Source: Komagataella phaffii GS115 (Eukaryota > Ascomycota > Pichiomycetes > Pichiales > Pichiaceae). Taken from it: 64,000 bases of DNA. Both the position numbers and the translations under genes were made by a program. Numbering within the stretch: position 1 is the stretch's first letter; each line of letters begins with the position of its first letter. Of this stretch, positions 10,603 through 19,802 are shown piece after piece. The notes under the pieces were generated by a model that saw only the letters and a program-made list of their open reading frames with translations, was not told where the DNA came from and did no database searches. The stretch is from the NCBI RefSeq assembly GCF_000027005.1, contig NC_012966.1:992001-1056000 (forward strand), in the 5' to 3' direction.

Positions 10603-12216
10603 CTACTGAGGAGGACCTTGCTTTAATGATGATTTACCAGCCTTCAATAACTCGTCACACAACAACAGGTTTGAGGCAATACCTGTTGATGAAGAAATAG
10701 CATTTCGTAAGACCCTATACGAATCCCAAATTCCCTCAACAGTTGGATCCATTGGCTCGCCTGAGTTCAGGTCCACGCCTACAACTCTACCATCAGCGAG
10801 ATCATCCTGGCAATTAGCTAATGTGTCCAAAGCATCGAATCCAGCATTCGTAGCCAAGGTCTTAGGAATTGTAAGCAAGGCATCTGCAAAAGCTTTGACA
10901 CCAACCTTGCTACGACCTTTGGCTATTTTTGATTCGTTATCGGTCAAGTATTTGGAGGCGCTGAGGAAAAAAGCACCTCCACCAGCTACTAGCGATTTAT
11001 CCTTGATGACATTAGCAACTGCACGTAATCCATCTCTCACGGCATCCTTTGTTTGAGCAACAACATGGTTAGTGGCTCCCTTGATTAATATAGTACAAGA
11101 TTTAGGGTCTTTGTTTTCAGTAACAAAGGTGAATTTTTCTTCACCGATAGTGTGTTCGTACACAAGTCCAGAGTAACCTAAAACATCTGGGGACAGATCA
11201 TCAACTGAGTTTTGAGCTTCACCTCCACAAATCAATTGAAGCCTTTCCATGTTACGTCTCTTTGCTCTCCTTAGGGCCAATATACCATGTTTAGCTAGGA
11301 CATCCAACGACATAGGGTCGATTCCTTTCTGATTTATTATAACAAAGCCCTTCGATTCATCCAATCCACAAACCTCGTTCTTCAAGTCAACAATCTTCTT
11401 CAACTTTTCATCTACAAACCTTCTTTCAGAAGCCACCAACTTGTCTCTTTGTTCAGCAGAGGAGTAGTAAAAACCAGAATTCACTTCTGTCTTCTCATAT
11501 TCCAACGAAACATTGAGGATCAAAACGCTGGCGTTTGTGACTCGTCTAGGCATGTCAGGATGTCTAGCACCATGATCCAACACCAATCCGTTGACGAACT
11601 GGGTATCTTTGGCTGTTTCGTGCATCATAGACATGATCTCAATCATGTGCAAATCTAAGTTGTCGTTTGTCCTAACTTGTAGCACAGCATCAGTCACTAT
11701 TGGGGTCAACACATCCGTTAAATCGGCGTTGACTTTGGTGGAGAGAGATGTTCTTGCTACTTGCAACAATAACTCCCTGTCAATGGTTTCAGCTTTCTGT
11801 ACAAAACTGTCTAAAAAGTTCAGAGATTCTCTTTTGGCAATTTCAAAACCATCTGTCAATACTCTTGGGTGAACTCCTTCAGAGATGAATCTTTCAGCTT
11901 GACGAAGTAATTCACCAACCAGGAGACAAACAGTAGTAGTTCCATCACCAGTAATCTCATCTTGAGCAGAGGCAGCACGCGCAATCATGACTGCCGTAGG
12001 GTTTTGAATCTGCATCTCAGATAATAAGACTTTACCGTCTTTGGTGATTTTGATGTTTCCGCTTCCATCTACCAACATTTTTAAAGTTCCTTTGGGACCC
12101 AAGTTGGAGGCAAGAACACTCTGCAAACCTTGGGCTGCGGCAATATTAACCTGCAGAGCTTGCTGTCTTCTCAAAGATTCGGCCTTTGGGTTTAGTAGTT
12201 GAATCGACGAGGACAT
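10603..12216 (-). CDS. CCT6: Chaperonin TRiC/CCT zeta subunit
   Basis: This is the zeta subunit of the cytosolic eight-membered CCT ring that folds actin, tubulin and WD-repeat proteins with ATP. The 537-residue sequence has the group II chaperonin nucleotide motifs: [16 protein letters not shown] near 38-53, GDGTTTV at 90-96, and [13 protein letters not shown] in the C-terminal equatorial part. The subunit type is given by the N-terminus [14 protein letters not shown] and by the helix sequence that fits Cct6. Its clients are also encoded here: TUB2, and the WD-repeat protein RRB1. Upstream is a short 148-bp spacer to the WD-like gene. Confidence 0.95.
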   Translation of the reverse strand: MSSSIQLLNPKAESLRRQQALQVNIAAAQGLQSVLASNLGPKGTLKMLVDGSGNIKITKDGKVLLSEMQIQNPTAVMIARAASAQDEITGDGTTTVCLLVGELLRQAERFISEGVHPRVLTDGFEIAKRESLNFLDSFVQKAETIDRELLLQVARTSLSTKVNADLTDVLTPIVTDAVLQVRTNDNLDLHMIEIMSMMHETAKDTQFVNGLVLDHGARHPDMPRRVTNASVLILNVSLEYEKTEVNSGFYYSSAEQRDKLVASERRFVDEKLKKIVDLKNEVCGLDESKGFVIINQKGIDPMSLDVLAKHGILALRRAKRRNMERLQLICGGEAQNSVDDLSPDVLGYSGLVYEHTIGEEKFTFVTENKDPKSCTILIKGATNHVVAQTKDAVRDGLRAVANVIKDKSLVAGGGAFFLSASKYLTDNESKIAKGRSKVGVKAFADALLTIPKTLATNAGFDALDTLANCQDDLADGRVVGVDLNSGEPMDPTVEGIWDSYRVLRNAISSSTGIASNLLLCDELLKAGKSSLKQGPPQ

Positions 12217-12364
12217 TTGGTAGTTAATTCTTGAAGAGATTAATTTCGCCTCTATTTTCTCGTGTTCGATACTGGGAAGAGTTTAGGTGCGGGTAACCCA
12301 TCAAAGAGGTACACTTACTTTAGATTATGTAATCAATTAATTAATAGGGTATCTCTGTGGTTAG

Positions 12365-14344
12365 TTATATGTTCAAAACCTGAAAGTCATCCAAAGTTGA
12401 ATCTTCGTCGTTGTAACCATCAGTAGAAAGTTTAGAATCATTCACAAACTTGGAAAGATCGACGATCTCCTGAGACATTGCTTCCTTGAAGAAGGTCGCA
12501 CTTTCTTCTGTTAGGACGGCATTACCCGAAGGCCGACCAAATGTGACTGTATTGGTTTGAAGTGAAGAGCCAACATGGCGAAGAGTATCTAAAAAGGTCT
12601 CAATAGACATGTTAGGATTTTGGAGAACCTTCAGTTTAACATGTCTATTCTGGTGGAGTGATGGATAAGGAATGCAAGTTTCTATCTCCGCTTGAGATAA
12701 TGGATCATCCAACGATGGCACATGGGAAGTTTCTTCCAAAAGGGCTTTCCGTCTGTCTATTTCCTCATTTTCATGAAAGGGTAAAAGCTTTGAAAAATTC
12801 TTTTGGGGAAGGTGGAACTTCCAATTTATAGACTTGTGGCTGAGGGAGAGTATTTGAAGATTTAGTTTCTTATCAATGCACATTAAGCAAGCATCTGGGG
12901 AAAGTTTCCGCTGTAAATTAGAAAAATCTTCTTTCCATTTAGTATCCTTTGCGGAAGCTAGAATGATCCCAGGACCAAATTCCATATCCCTCATCCCGGT
13001 ACAAGATAGAACCCAACTTGTGTTCCTATCGTGTACAATCCCTAAACCATCAAATCGTATTCCAAACCAGATAATTGACCCATTATTTCTGCTGAGAACT
13101 CCTATACCCTTAGTAGCTGCTCCACCCCATAGGACCCTACTTATTATACCGGGTGTATTCCCTCTTCTCAATTTATCAACCAATACTATCTCATTGGACA
13201 ATCTTGTAAAATCCCAAATAAGAATATCATCACCTCTGAGAGTTGTGGATGTCAGCAGCATATCATAGGGCGATATAGAAACGTGTGAACAGCCCCCAGG
13301 TACCAAAAAGACCAGCTTTGGTTCCATCGTGAGCAGACACACTAAAACGATGTAATGGCTTTGAGAAATTCCATTGAGAGTGTTTAAAAGTTTAGTTATG
13401 GTATTTTTGATATTGTTGGATTTCTCAACCTTATTCCTTTGATCTGGATCCAACATTTGCTTAACTTTCTTTGACGAAAGTTCTGTCAATTTGAAAATGC
13501 TGTCCATCGCAGTGGTGGACATGTTGCTGAGTACTCTTTGCAGTAACGTTCTTGGTCTAGGAACCCTGTATTGTTTTGGCAGTAACTTCTCTTGTGTTTC
13601 CACATCACCGTCCACAGACGGAACACCAACACCTTTGCAGATCAAGTCATCCGAAGAAGCATTGTAGGCAAGCCAAGACCCGCATACATCTACCACAGGC
13701 ACGTTATTAATCACCCTTGCATTGAATTCGAATTCCACAGCAAAGGTCGACTTGTTGACTAGAACTGTTTTACCTTTACCAGTTGAGATTGAGAAATAAT
13801 TGGACTCTTTGCCACCTTTATAGTATACCTTGCTATCATGGGGGAACACCCCCGAAAGAATGTCCTGGGATTCAACTTCATTACCGATTGTGTAAACTGT
13901 GAATAGCAAATCATTGCAGCCCTGGTCCACGCAATACAAAACTTGGTACACGTTCGTGATGCGGTTACTGCTAATCAATTTAACCATGATTGGATCACTA
14001 GGAAGTTCCAGACTCGCAATTAAGTACAACGTTCCGCCAGGAGTACTCTGGTCCATTCTATCGATTGGTAGCCAGTCCCACAATTGCAGATTCCTATTAT
14101 GCAGCAGTAGCAATTCACCAAGCGGACCAAACTCCCTGACCATGTGAGGTTCTTCGACGTCGCTACTGCTGGAATTGTCATCAACAGGGGTGGAGACGAA
14201 ACCAGAAAGGGAGGACCCGGCGGAGTTCATGGTGTCTGATGCCTTGGATTTGACCTTATCCCAGAAAGCGCCGGTGGAATACAACTTGGAGGATTCCACT
14301 GGCCTTGTAGGCTTCCTTTTTACGATGAGATCTTCTGAAGTCAT
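12365..14344 (-). CDS. WD-repeat-like protein, possible BCAS3 family
   Basis: I do not recognise a named yeast gene. The 659-residue product looks like a degenerate beta-propeller. A repeat with NRNLQLWDW near residue 85 is followed by GGCSHVSISPYDMLL...DDILIWDF and then RRGNTPGIISRVLWG...NNGSIIWFGI. This order (threshold repeat, then an RG-t-x-x-I repeat ending in a hydrophobic strand) resembles BCAS3/Atg18-like proteins. BCAS3 proteins bind phosphoinositides at autophagic membranes in animals, but no FRRG lipid-binding motif is visible here. The N-terminal 45 residues are Ser/Thr-rich and probably unstructured. The gene stands between CCT6 and a purine permease with no obvious functional link. 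Confidence 0.5.
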   Translation of the reverse strand: MTSEDLIVKRKPTRPVESSKLYSTGAFWDKVKSKASDTMNSAGSSLSGFVSTPVDDNSSSSDVEEPHMVREFGPLGELLLLHNRNLQLWDWLPIDRMDQSTPGGTLYLIASLELPSDPIMVKLISSNRITNVYQVLYCVDQGCNDLLFTVYTIGNEVESQDILSGVFPHDSKVYYKGGKESNYFSISTGKGKTVLVNKSTFAVEFEFNARVINNVPVVDVCGSWLAYNASSDDLICKGVGVPSVDGDVETQEKLLPKQYRVPRPRTLLQRVLSNMSTTAMDSIFKLTELSSKKVKQMLDPDQRNKVEKSNNIKNTITKLLNTLNGISQSHYIVLVCLLTMEPKLVFLVPGGCSHVSISPYDMLLTSTTLRGDDILIWDFTRLSNEIVLVDKLRRGNTPGIISRVLWGGAATKGIGVLSRNNGSIIWFGIRFDGLGIVHDRNTSWVLSCTGMRDMEFGPGIILASAKDTKWKEDFSNLQRKLSPDACLMCIDKKLNLQILSLSHKSINWKFHLPQKNFSKLLPFHENEEIDRRKALLEETSHVPSLDDPLSQAEIETCIPYPSLHQNRHVKLKVLQNPNMSIETFLDTLRHVGSSLQTNTVTFGRPSGNAVLTEESATFFKEAMSQEIVDLSKFVNDSKLSTDGYNDEDSTLDDFQVLNI

Positions 14345-14620
14345 CGATTATCGAACACTTCCTGAAAAATTACGCTAATTGGTGGTGTTAACGCGTCCAA
14401 TGGGTGGTGGTAGATCAAAAGGAAGTGTGTGGTTTCTTTATCGTAAATCCTGAGTGATAAGTGAGAGATCAAAAAATAGATCAAAACTGAATCGGGAAGT
14501 AGGCACCACCGGGTTGCAGACGCGGCGTCCAGGGTACTGTCTCTAAAACAAATGAATTATATTGTAACACCAAGAAGACTTATGAACATTAAATAAAAGC
14601 AAATATTTGGACACTACGTA

Positions 14621-16180
14621 TTAACGTCCGCAGTATTTCAGCTCAAAGTAACGGGCAGTGTTAAAGCCCAAGAAACTAAACCCTGCACCCAACTCGAATC
14701 CTACGTCTCCTCCGAAATCTCCAATCAACCTACCTATGGCCCCAGAGTACCAGACCTGGTTCATTCCCAGGACGACACCAGCGGCACCACAGCCAAATCC
14801 AATGAGTCCAGCATATCCTGGAGGAGCAGCAGTCTTGTCGTGCCATTGTTCAAGCATAACGTCGTACTTGGACGAGAATCCCCTTTTCCAAATAAAATGC
14901 TCCGAAAGACACACCGTGTCGTAGATAGCCAAGTTGTAACCGATAATGTTCATGAAATTACTCATGAAACGTTCGAAGTGGTAATAGGCAGGGATACTGA
15001 TGGCTAAAGTGACACTGTTTCCGCAAAGAGTCCAAACGATTCTGGGAACACGTCTAGCTTTGGAGGTGACAGCCTGAGCAGACAGACCAATGGAGTACAT
15101 GTTTGGAATGTTGTTAGCAACAGTAGACAAGGCCAGCAAAACACAGCAGAATTGACCGAACCCGTGCAAGGAGTTCTCGACCAATACAGCGTAAACCAAG
15201 CCACCTACACCGTTGTCGTAGTAGAGAGTAGCCCATGATTCGTCTGAGAAAATACCAGTGGCACATGCAGTTCCCAACATCATGGTGAAACACAATGGAG
15301 TGAAGAGTCCAAAATAAACCCAGGCAAAAATCTTTAAGGGAGGGGTATCTGTTCTCATGTAAACGGTGTAGTCGGCTGCGAAAGTAGCCCAACCAGAAGC
15401 GTATCCAAAAATTGCACCTCCGAAACTGAGGACGTTTCCTGCCACAGTTGGACCTCCGGCCATGGTACCGAAAGTAAAGTTTCCAGAGATGGACATTCTG
15501 GCAATGATAACGATGAACACAAACATGTTGGGAATCCAGGACCATTTCTCATAGGCATGAATGACATCGTAACCGAAGAATGTCACAAGAATGGTCAACA
15601 CAACGAAAATCAGACATGCAGCCCAAGGAGGCAAAGTTTTGTTGTTAACAATGTGCAACAATTGGGCAGCAGCCATGATATTGACGGCACCCCATCCAAC
15701 ACAACAGATACAGTTAATTGCAGCGAACAGTCTCATAGCCAGATCTCCAGACAAAAATCTGGTCAAAATCATCTGTCTAAGACCAAACTTGACTCCAAAG
15801 ACGGAGAAAAAAGCAACGGGGAACACGCCCAGCATGTTAAAGAAGATAATGCATAGCACTGAAGACCAAAAATCCAAAGCAAACACAGTCTGAGAAATAG
15901 CACCAAGGGCAAACGTACCGATAACCAAGTTGGCGGAGAACCACATGGAGGCGGCCTCCCACAGGGAAGTTCTAGTCTTCTCTTCTTCGGGGACAATTTC
16001 AATACCTCTTGTCTCAGCCTTCATCATGAGAGTGAAATTCTCATACCAGGCGAACTTTCCCTTGGAAACTTCAGCCACGGACTCATCTACTTGGAAGTCC
16101 TCTGTCTTGACCTGGTATGTCGAGTTCTTGTCAGACGACCCAGCGTCGGCCTTTTCGATATCAGTTTTGTAAGCAGACAT
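14621..16180 (-). CDS. FCY2: Purine/cytosine permease, NCS1 family (FCY2-like)
   Basis: This is a plasma-membrane proton symporter of the nucleobase:cation symporter 1 family for cytosine, adenine, guanine or hypoxanthine. The 519 residues contain about 12 hydrophobic helices. Family landmarks are the GIEIVPEEEKT segment before helix 1, SMWFSANLVIGTFALG in helix 1, and the FGYASGWATFAADYTVYM segment in the middle. The cytosolic N-terminus (first 90 residues) is rich in Ser, Asp and Lys, as expected for ubiquitin-controlled permeases. FCY2, FCY21 and FCY22 cannot be told apart here. Upstream on its own strand are a TATATAAGG at 16233-16241 and three GATAAG-type sites, which suggests nitrogen-responsive control. 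Confidence 0.88.
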   Translation of the reverse strand: MSAYKTDIEKADAGSSDKNSTYQVKTEDFQVDESVAEVSKGKFAWYENFTLMMKAETRGIEIVPEEEKTRTSLWEAASMWFSANLVIGTFALGAISQTVFALDFWSSVLCIIFFNMLGVFPVAFFSVFGVKFGLRQMILTRFLSGDLAMRLFAAINCICCVGWGAVNIMAAAQLLHIVNNKTLPPWAACLIFVVLTILVTFFGYDVIHAYEKWSWIPNMFVFIVIIARMSISGNFTFGTMAGGPTVAGNVLSFGGAIFGYASGWATFAADYTVYMRTDTPPLKIFAWVYFGLFTPLCFTMMLGTACATGIFSDESWATLYYDNGVGGLVYAVLVENSLHGFGQFCCVLLALSTVANNIPNMYSIGLSAQAVTSKARRVPRIVWTLCGNSVTLAISIPAYYHFERFMSNFMNIIGYNLAIYDTVCLSEHFIWKRGFSSKYDVMLEQWHDKTAAPPGYAGLIGFGCGAAGVVLGMNQVWYSGAIGRLIGDFGGDVGFELGAGFSFLGFNTARYFELKYCGR

Positions 16181-16232
16181 TCTCGATGATAAAACAACTA
16201 GAGAAACAAAACTTGAGGAGAAGATAGCTTAT

Positions 16233-16241
16233 CCTTATATA
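16233..16241 (-). promoter_or_regulatory. TATA box of the purine permease gene
   Basis: The sequence reads TATATAAGG on the minus strand, about 53 bases before the permease ATG. A TATA element at this distance is consistent with a regulated promoter. A GATAAG motif overlaps the same region at 16228-16233. Confidence 0.45.
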
Positions 16242-16450
16242 CAAATGCCAGGTATTTGAGTGACCCCTAATTTCGGATTCAAATTTGCGATAAACTTAAT
16301 CGATGGATATGGCCGTGGAGATTTGTAAGTTTTTCAACCTTGGTCTTCATCCTGATAAGAAAATATTTCCGAGTTACACAGGTTTTAGGCGAGAAAAAAG
16401 AAATGGCGATAATAAAGCTTATCGATGATAGTACAAAAGTCCACCAAAGT

Positions 16451-16467
16451 GGCCGCGCTCCGCGGCC
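16451..16467. repeat. Perfect GC-rich inverted repeat containing CCGCGG
   Basis: GGCCGCG and CGCGGCC are separated by three bases. The right arm overlaps TCCGCGG, which resembles a binding site for a zinc binuclear cluster regulator. It sits about 270 bases upstream of the permease start in otherwise AT-rich DNA. Confidence 0.4.
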
Positions 16468-17403
16468 GGACGAGATCAAGTACGTACAATCAGCGAGTGA
16501 TACAATCTACGCCCAGTTATTGGCTGAAACAATACAATTGAAATGAACTGACATGAGTGGAAAGATGCAGAGAACTTTTTACTTTTTTTTCTGGAATTGA
16601 ATTATTTATTATCTTGGATTATTGATGTCATCCCTAAATTTCTTGGGATATCTGATATCTGGGTAATCAGTGCGGGTAATCGCTCCTACAATGGTTGCAC
16701 ATCCAAGTGTCTAATATGCTCAAATATGCGGGCGCCTTTAACAGGAAATCGACGGGGTAGCCCCAACTGCAGCGAAGAATTTATAAAGATAAAGAGAAAG
16801 CACCCATCATATGAGTGAGACTTTCCAATTGGAAGACAGCTAGCTGGTCTGCTGATAAGATTGAGCTATAACGGTGCATTTGGTGCTGGGAATGGACAGA
16901 GTTAGCAGACGAAAGATGTATTCACCTTCAGCTTTCGTGGATAGTTACGCTGTCTACCTGCAGGCTGTGGGTTAACCAATGTCCTTTTCGAGCCATCAAA
17001 GAACGGAGACACGGCCTATGATAGCATTCTCTGTGGACCAATTATAGCACAATGGAAGCGAAGTATTATTGCATTGCAACACCACAATTGCAATGTCGTG
17101 GTTAGATTAGCCGGTTTGTGAGGCAGCCAGATCTTGCGGTCTTTTGGCATCCTGTCATGGATTACGATTACCGGAATGTACCTAGACGGTTGGGAGGCAT
17201 GTGACCAGCACATTAGTCTTTAAAAAAAAGGTAGTGAACCTGCATGGTTTTATGACAAGCGAGATTGCACGAAGTGCAAAAGTCTGGTTATTGTTCATGG
17301 CACAGTGTTGTCCCTTTTGGTAGACAACACTATTTCAGAGCTTGATGAACATTGGAGGACTTTTGCCTTGAATTCTCATTGAACGTCTCTGAAACTGGCA
17401 TTC

Positions 17404-17427
17404 TTTTTTTTTTTTTTTTTTTTTTTT
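17404..17427 (+). repeat. Poly(T) tract of 24 bases
   Basis: This uninterrupted homopolymer lies about 340 bases before the zinc transporter start. Poly(dA:dT) tracts exclude nucleosomes in yeast promoters. The exact length is prone to sequencing error. Confidence 0.8.
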
Positions 17428-17766
17428 AACGTTCATTTGAGTGACATGGTCTTAATAGCCTGGGACAATCATCACAGACTCGTTTGAGGTCTTTCTGGTT
17501 TTTTTGTCGTTTGGCTGCTGCTTTGAAGATTCTCCTATTGGTCGACATCGATCCATTGCGTCTTTGGGCTGCACTGAAAAAATGCTAGCATTCGTCTTTC
17601 GATGAATAACCTAAAAAAAACGATACCAACCAGCAAGGTTGACGGACAGCACTGGTTGCCCTGCCATCGTCATAACCAATTTGAGAAAAAGCTTAAAATT
17701 GCATCGTTTTTAGGAGATGATATTTAACACCGTCCGATTTCCCGTAATCTTCCCTTCATTAGTACA

Positions 17767-18855
17767 ATGTTATTCCCTAGAGAAACCACATGCTCAACTG
17801 AGAGTGATTTTAATGGTGAACACATGGGTGCCAGAATTTCATCAGTGTTTGTGATTCTGGTTACCTCCATGTTTGGTGCCTTTTTCCCCATCCTGTCATC
17901 AAGATACTCGTTCATAAGGTTGCCAGACTGGTGCTTTTTCATAGCAAAGTTCTTTGGCTCTGGTGTTATTATCGCAACTGCCTTTATTCATTTGCTCCAA
18001 CCTGCAAATGAAGCTCTTTCAGATGAATGTTTGGGTGAGGGATTCGAAGACTACCCATACGCTTTCGCCATTGCATTGGTATCCATTTTTGTGATGTGTT
18101 TTGGTGAATTGATGACATTTAGATTCATGGACCATAAGTTAGAAGTTGCTGAAGAAAAACAGATAAATGCGGACAAGATCTCAAAGCTTGAAAATGAAGA
18201 GGATGATGAAGTTGGAACGGGTCTTGACTTGAATACACAACCAGCTCCTGAACCCCAACAAATGAACCCAGAAAACACTCTAGAGAACCACTTTGCTCAT
18301 CAGAATGAACACCAAGATATTGAGAATGTTGGAACATTAGTAGACAATAACTTGGAAAGCTACAAGAGCCAGTTCATTTCCGTTCTCGTTCTGGAATTTG
18401 GTATCATCTTCCATTCTGTGTTCGTCGGTTTAACTTTGGCTACATCAGGTGATGAGTTTACCACGTTGTATCCAGTGATAGTATTCCATCAGATGTTTGA
18501 AGGTCTGGGTTTGGGAACTAGAATCGCCGCAACTCCATGGCCACATAACCGCAGGCTCACTCCATGGTTCTTTGCTCTTGCCTATGGTCTTACTACCCCG
18601 ATTGCAATTGCCATCGGACTTGGTGTTCGTCACTCTTATGCTGCAGGTTCGAGTACTGCTCTTATCACCAACGGATGCTTTGATGCTGTGTCTGCTGGTA
18701 TTCTGATATACACGGGTTTGGTTGAACTCATGGCGCATGAGTTTATTTTCAGTACCCAATTCAATGGTAAGGGAGGACTGAAACGTCTTTTGTGGGCATA
18801 TGCTATCATGTGTCTTGGTACTGGGTTGATGGCTCTACTTGGAAAATGGGCCTAA
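17767..18855 (+). CDS. ZRT1: ZIP-family zinc transporter (ZRT1/ZRT2-like)
   Basis: This plasma-membrane importer takes up zinc. The 362 residues form about eight helices with a cytosolic loop between helices 3 and 4 that is acidic and carries a few His residues (HFAHQNEHQD). The metal-binding motifs are HSVFVGLTLA in helix 4 and HQMFEGLGLG in helix 5, the ZIP family signature. The N-terminal helices hold FGSGVIIATAFIHLL, as in fungal Zrt1/Zrt2. The frame starts at 17767; an in-frame Met at codon 20 is possible. High-affinity (ZRT1) versus low-affinity (ZRT2) type is not decided by the sequence. It converges with EMC6. Confidence 0.88.
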   Translation: MLFPRETTCSTESDFNGEHMGARISSVFVILVTSMFGAFFPILSSRYSFIRLPDWCFFIAKFFGSGVIIATAFIHLLQPANEALSDECLGEGFEDYPYAFAIALVSIFVMCFGELMTFRFMDHKLEVAEEKQINADKISKLENEEDDEVGTGLDLNTQPAPEPQQMNPENTLENHFAHQNEHQDIENVGTLVDNNLESYKSQFISVLVLEFGIIFHSVFVGLTLATSGDEFTTLYPVIVFHQMFEGLGLGTRIAATPWPHNRRLTPWFFALAYGLTTPIAIAIGLGVRHSYAAGSSTALITNGCFDAVSAGILIYTGLVELMAHEFIFSTQFNGKGGLKRLLWAYAIMCLGTGLMALLGKWA

Positions 18856-19249
18856 TCGACTACTTTAATGATACGTGAATGGTAAAACATGCAGATAGAA
18901 TTTTTTAGTGTAATTAATGTCGTTAGTTGTAGCTGATTATTTCATACTTCTTTCCTAGCTAGATTACACTGAACTGGTGATGCATGACCTGAAGCCATAT
19001 TGTGAGTCAGGTTAATCCAAGAACAAACGTCCAACGTAAGTTCAGCAACAATCTGGAGTTAAACAAGTCTTCGATGTGGAAAAAGAAGTTGGACCTTAAC
19101 TAATGACTTTTACATCAAATCATGATAGAATAATCACGAATGGTGCAAGAGTGTTCAACAATACTTACTCGGTTATCGCAGATGAACTACCCCCATTAAT
19201 ATTCATTTCTCATTATCCATATAGCAGCCAATACATGTCATCGTTCAAC
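18856..19249. other. Intergenic 3' regions of ZRT1-like and EMC6
   Basis: This AT-rich stretch lies between two convergent genes. A 64-codon ORF at 19103-19297 overlaps the EMC6 end on the opposite strand and has no support. I see no other feature. Confidence 0.4.
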
Positions 19250-19612
19250 CTACTCACAAAGAGCCGTCACCAAACACCACATCATCAAATATCCTGAAAT
19301 GCTACGAGTTAGCCCCTTCAAATAAATGTCTTTTAAAGGCCTCTCAAAATATTGGCTTGCATGTCCTCTGATCTTCAAAACATAAAAAAGGAGGTTCGAC
19401 AGTATCGATAATATTACAAAGAATGCTACTCCTTGTAATGATTCAACCTTCAAAATACCAGCAGCTGTCCCAAAGGCCAATCCTGTTACATCATGAACGT
19501 ACTGAATCGCCTTCTTTGTTAGTTCAGACTTTGGCTATCTACTAGTGAAAACTCAACTTACTGCGTTATTGTGGGTAATGCTAGAGCTATATTTGACTTG
19601 ATCTTTGGACAT
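19250..19612 (-). CDS. EMC6: ER membrane complex subunit 6, two exons
   Basis: Emc6 is a core membrane subunit of the ER membrane protein complex, which inserts tail-anchored and multi-pass proteins. The gene is missed by single-frame reading because of one intron. Exon 1 is 19562-19612 (17 codons, starting MSKDQVKYSS). It is followed by a GTAAGT donor (19561-19556), a GAACTAAC branch site and a CAG acceptor at 19504-19502. Exon 2 (19501-19250) encodes YVHDVTGLAFGTAAGIL and two further hydrophobic segments with a KYF/QYFERPL loop, matching the pattern of human EMC6 (GATAGIL, then KYFKSRRPL, then a last helix). The spliced product is about 100 residues, near the family length (108-110). Two AAG acceptors just upstream would also keep the frame. 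Confidence 0.82.
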
Positions 19613-19802
19613 GTTTGTAGAGAACAATAGACAGTGATGAAAGGAGAATGCCCTTTGAGAGCTCTCCTTCTGGAAAATGCTGTCGCGAAGATTTACCCAT
19701 TTCAAAATCTACTCACTTTTGGTAAGCATTATCTCGTACTTTCTTTATTTCCCTTAACCTTTTCCCTTTTCCCTTTTCCTCCAACCTCCTTGTGTCGTAA
19801 AT

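Larger units (their letters stand above)
16242..17766. promoter_or_regulatory. Long gene-free region between permease and zinc transporter genes
   Basis: About 1.5 kb holds the divergent promoters of the permease and ZIP transporter genes. ORFs of 65-73 codons here show no homology I recognise. It contains GATAAG-type sites at 16354-16359 and 16418-16423, a perfect 7-bp inverted repeat GGCCGCG/CGCGGCC at 16451-16467, and a run of 24 T at 17404-17427. I see no tRNA or other RNA gene. No full Zap1 element (ACCTTNAAGGT) is found upstream of the zinc transporter. Confidence 0.5.

Noticed and set aside
17000..17766. Zap1 zinc-response element upstream of the ZIP transporter
   Set aside because: Only half-matches such as ACCTTCAGCTT were seen; no full ACCTTNAAGGT.
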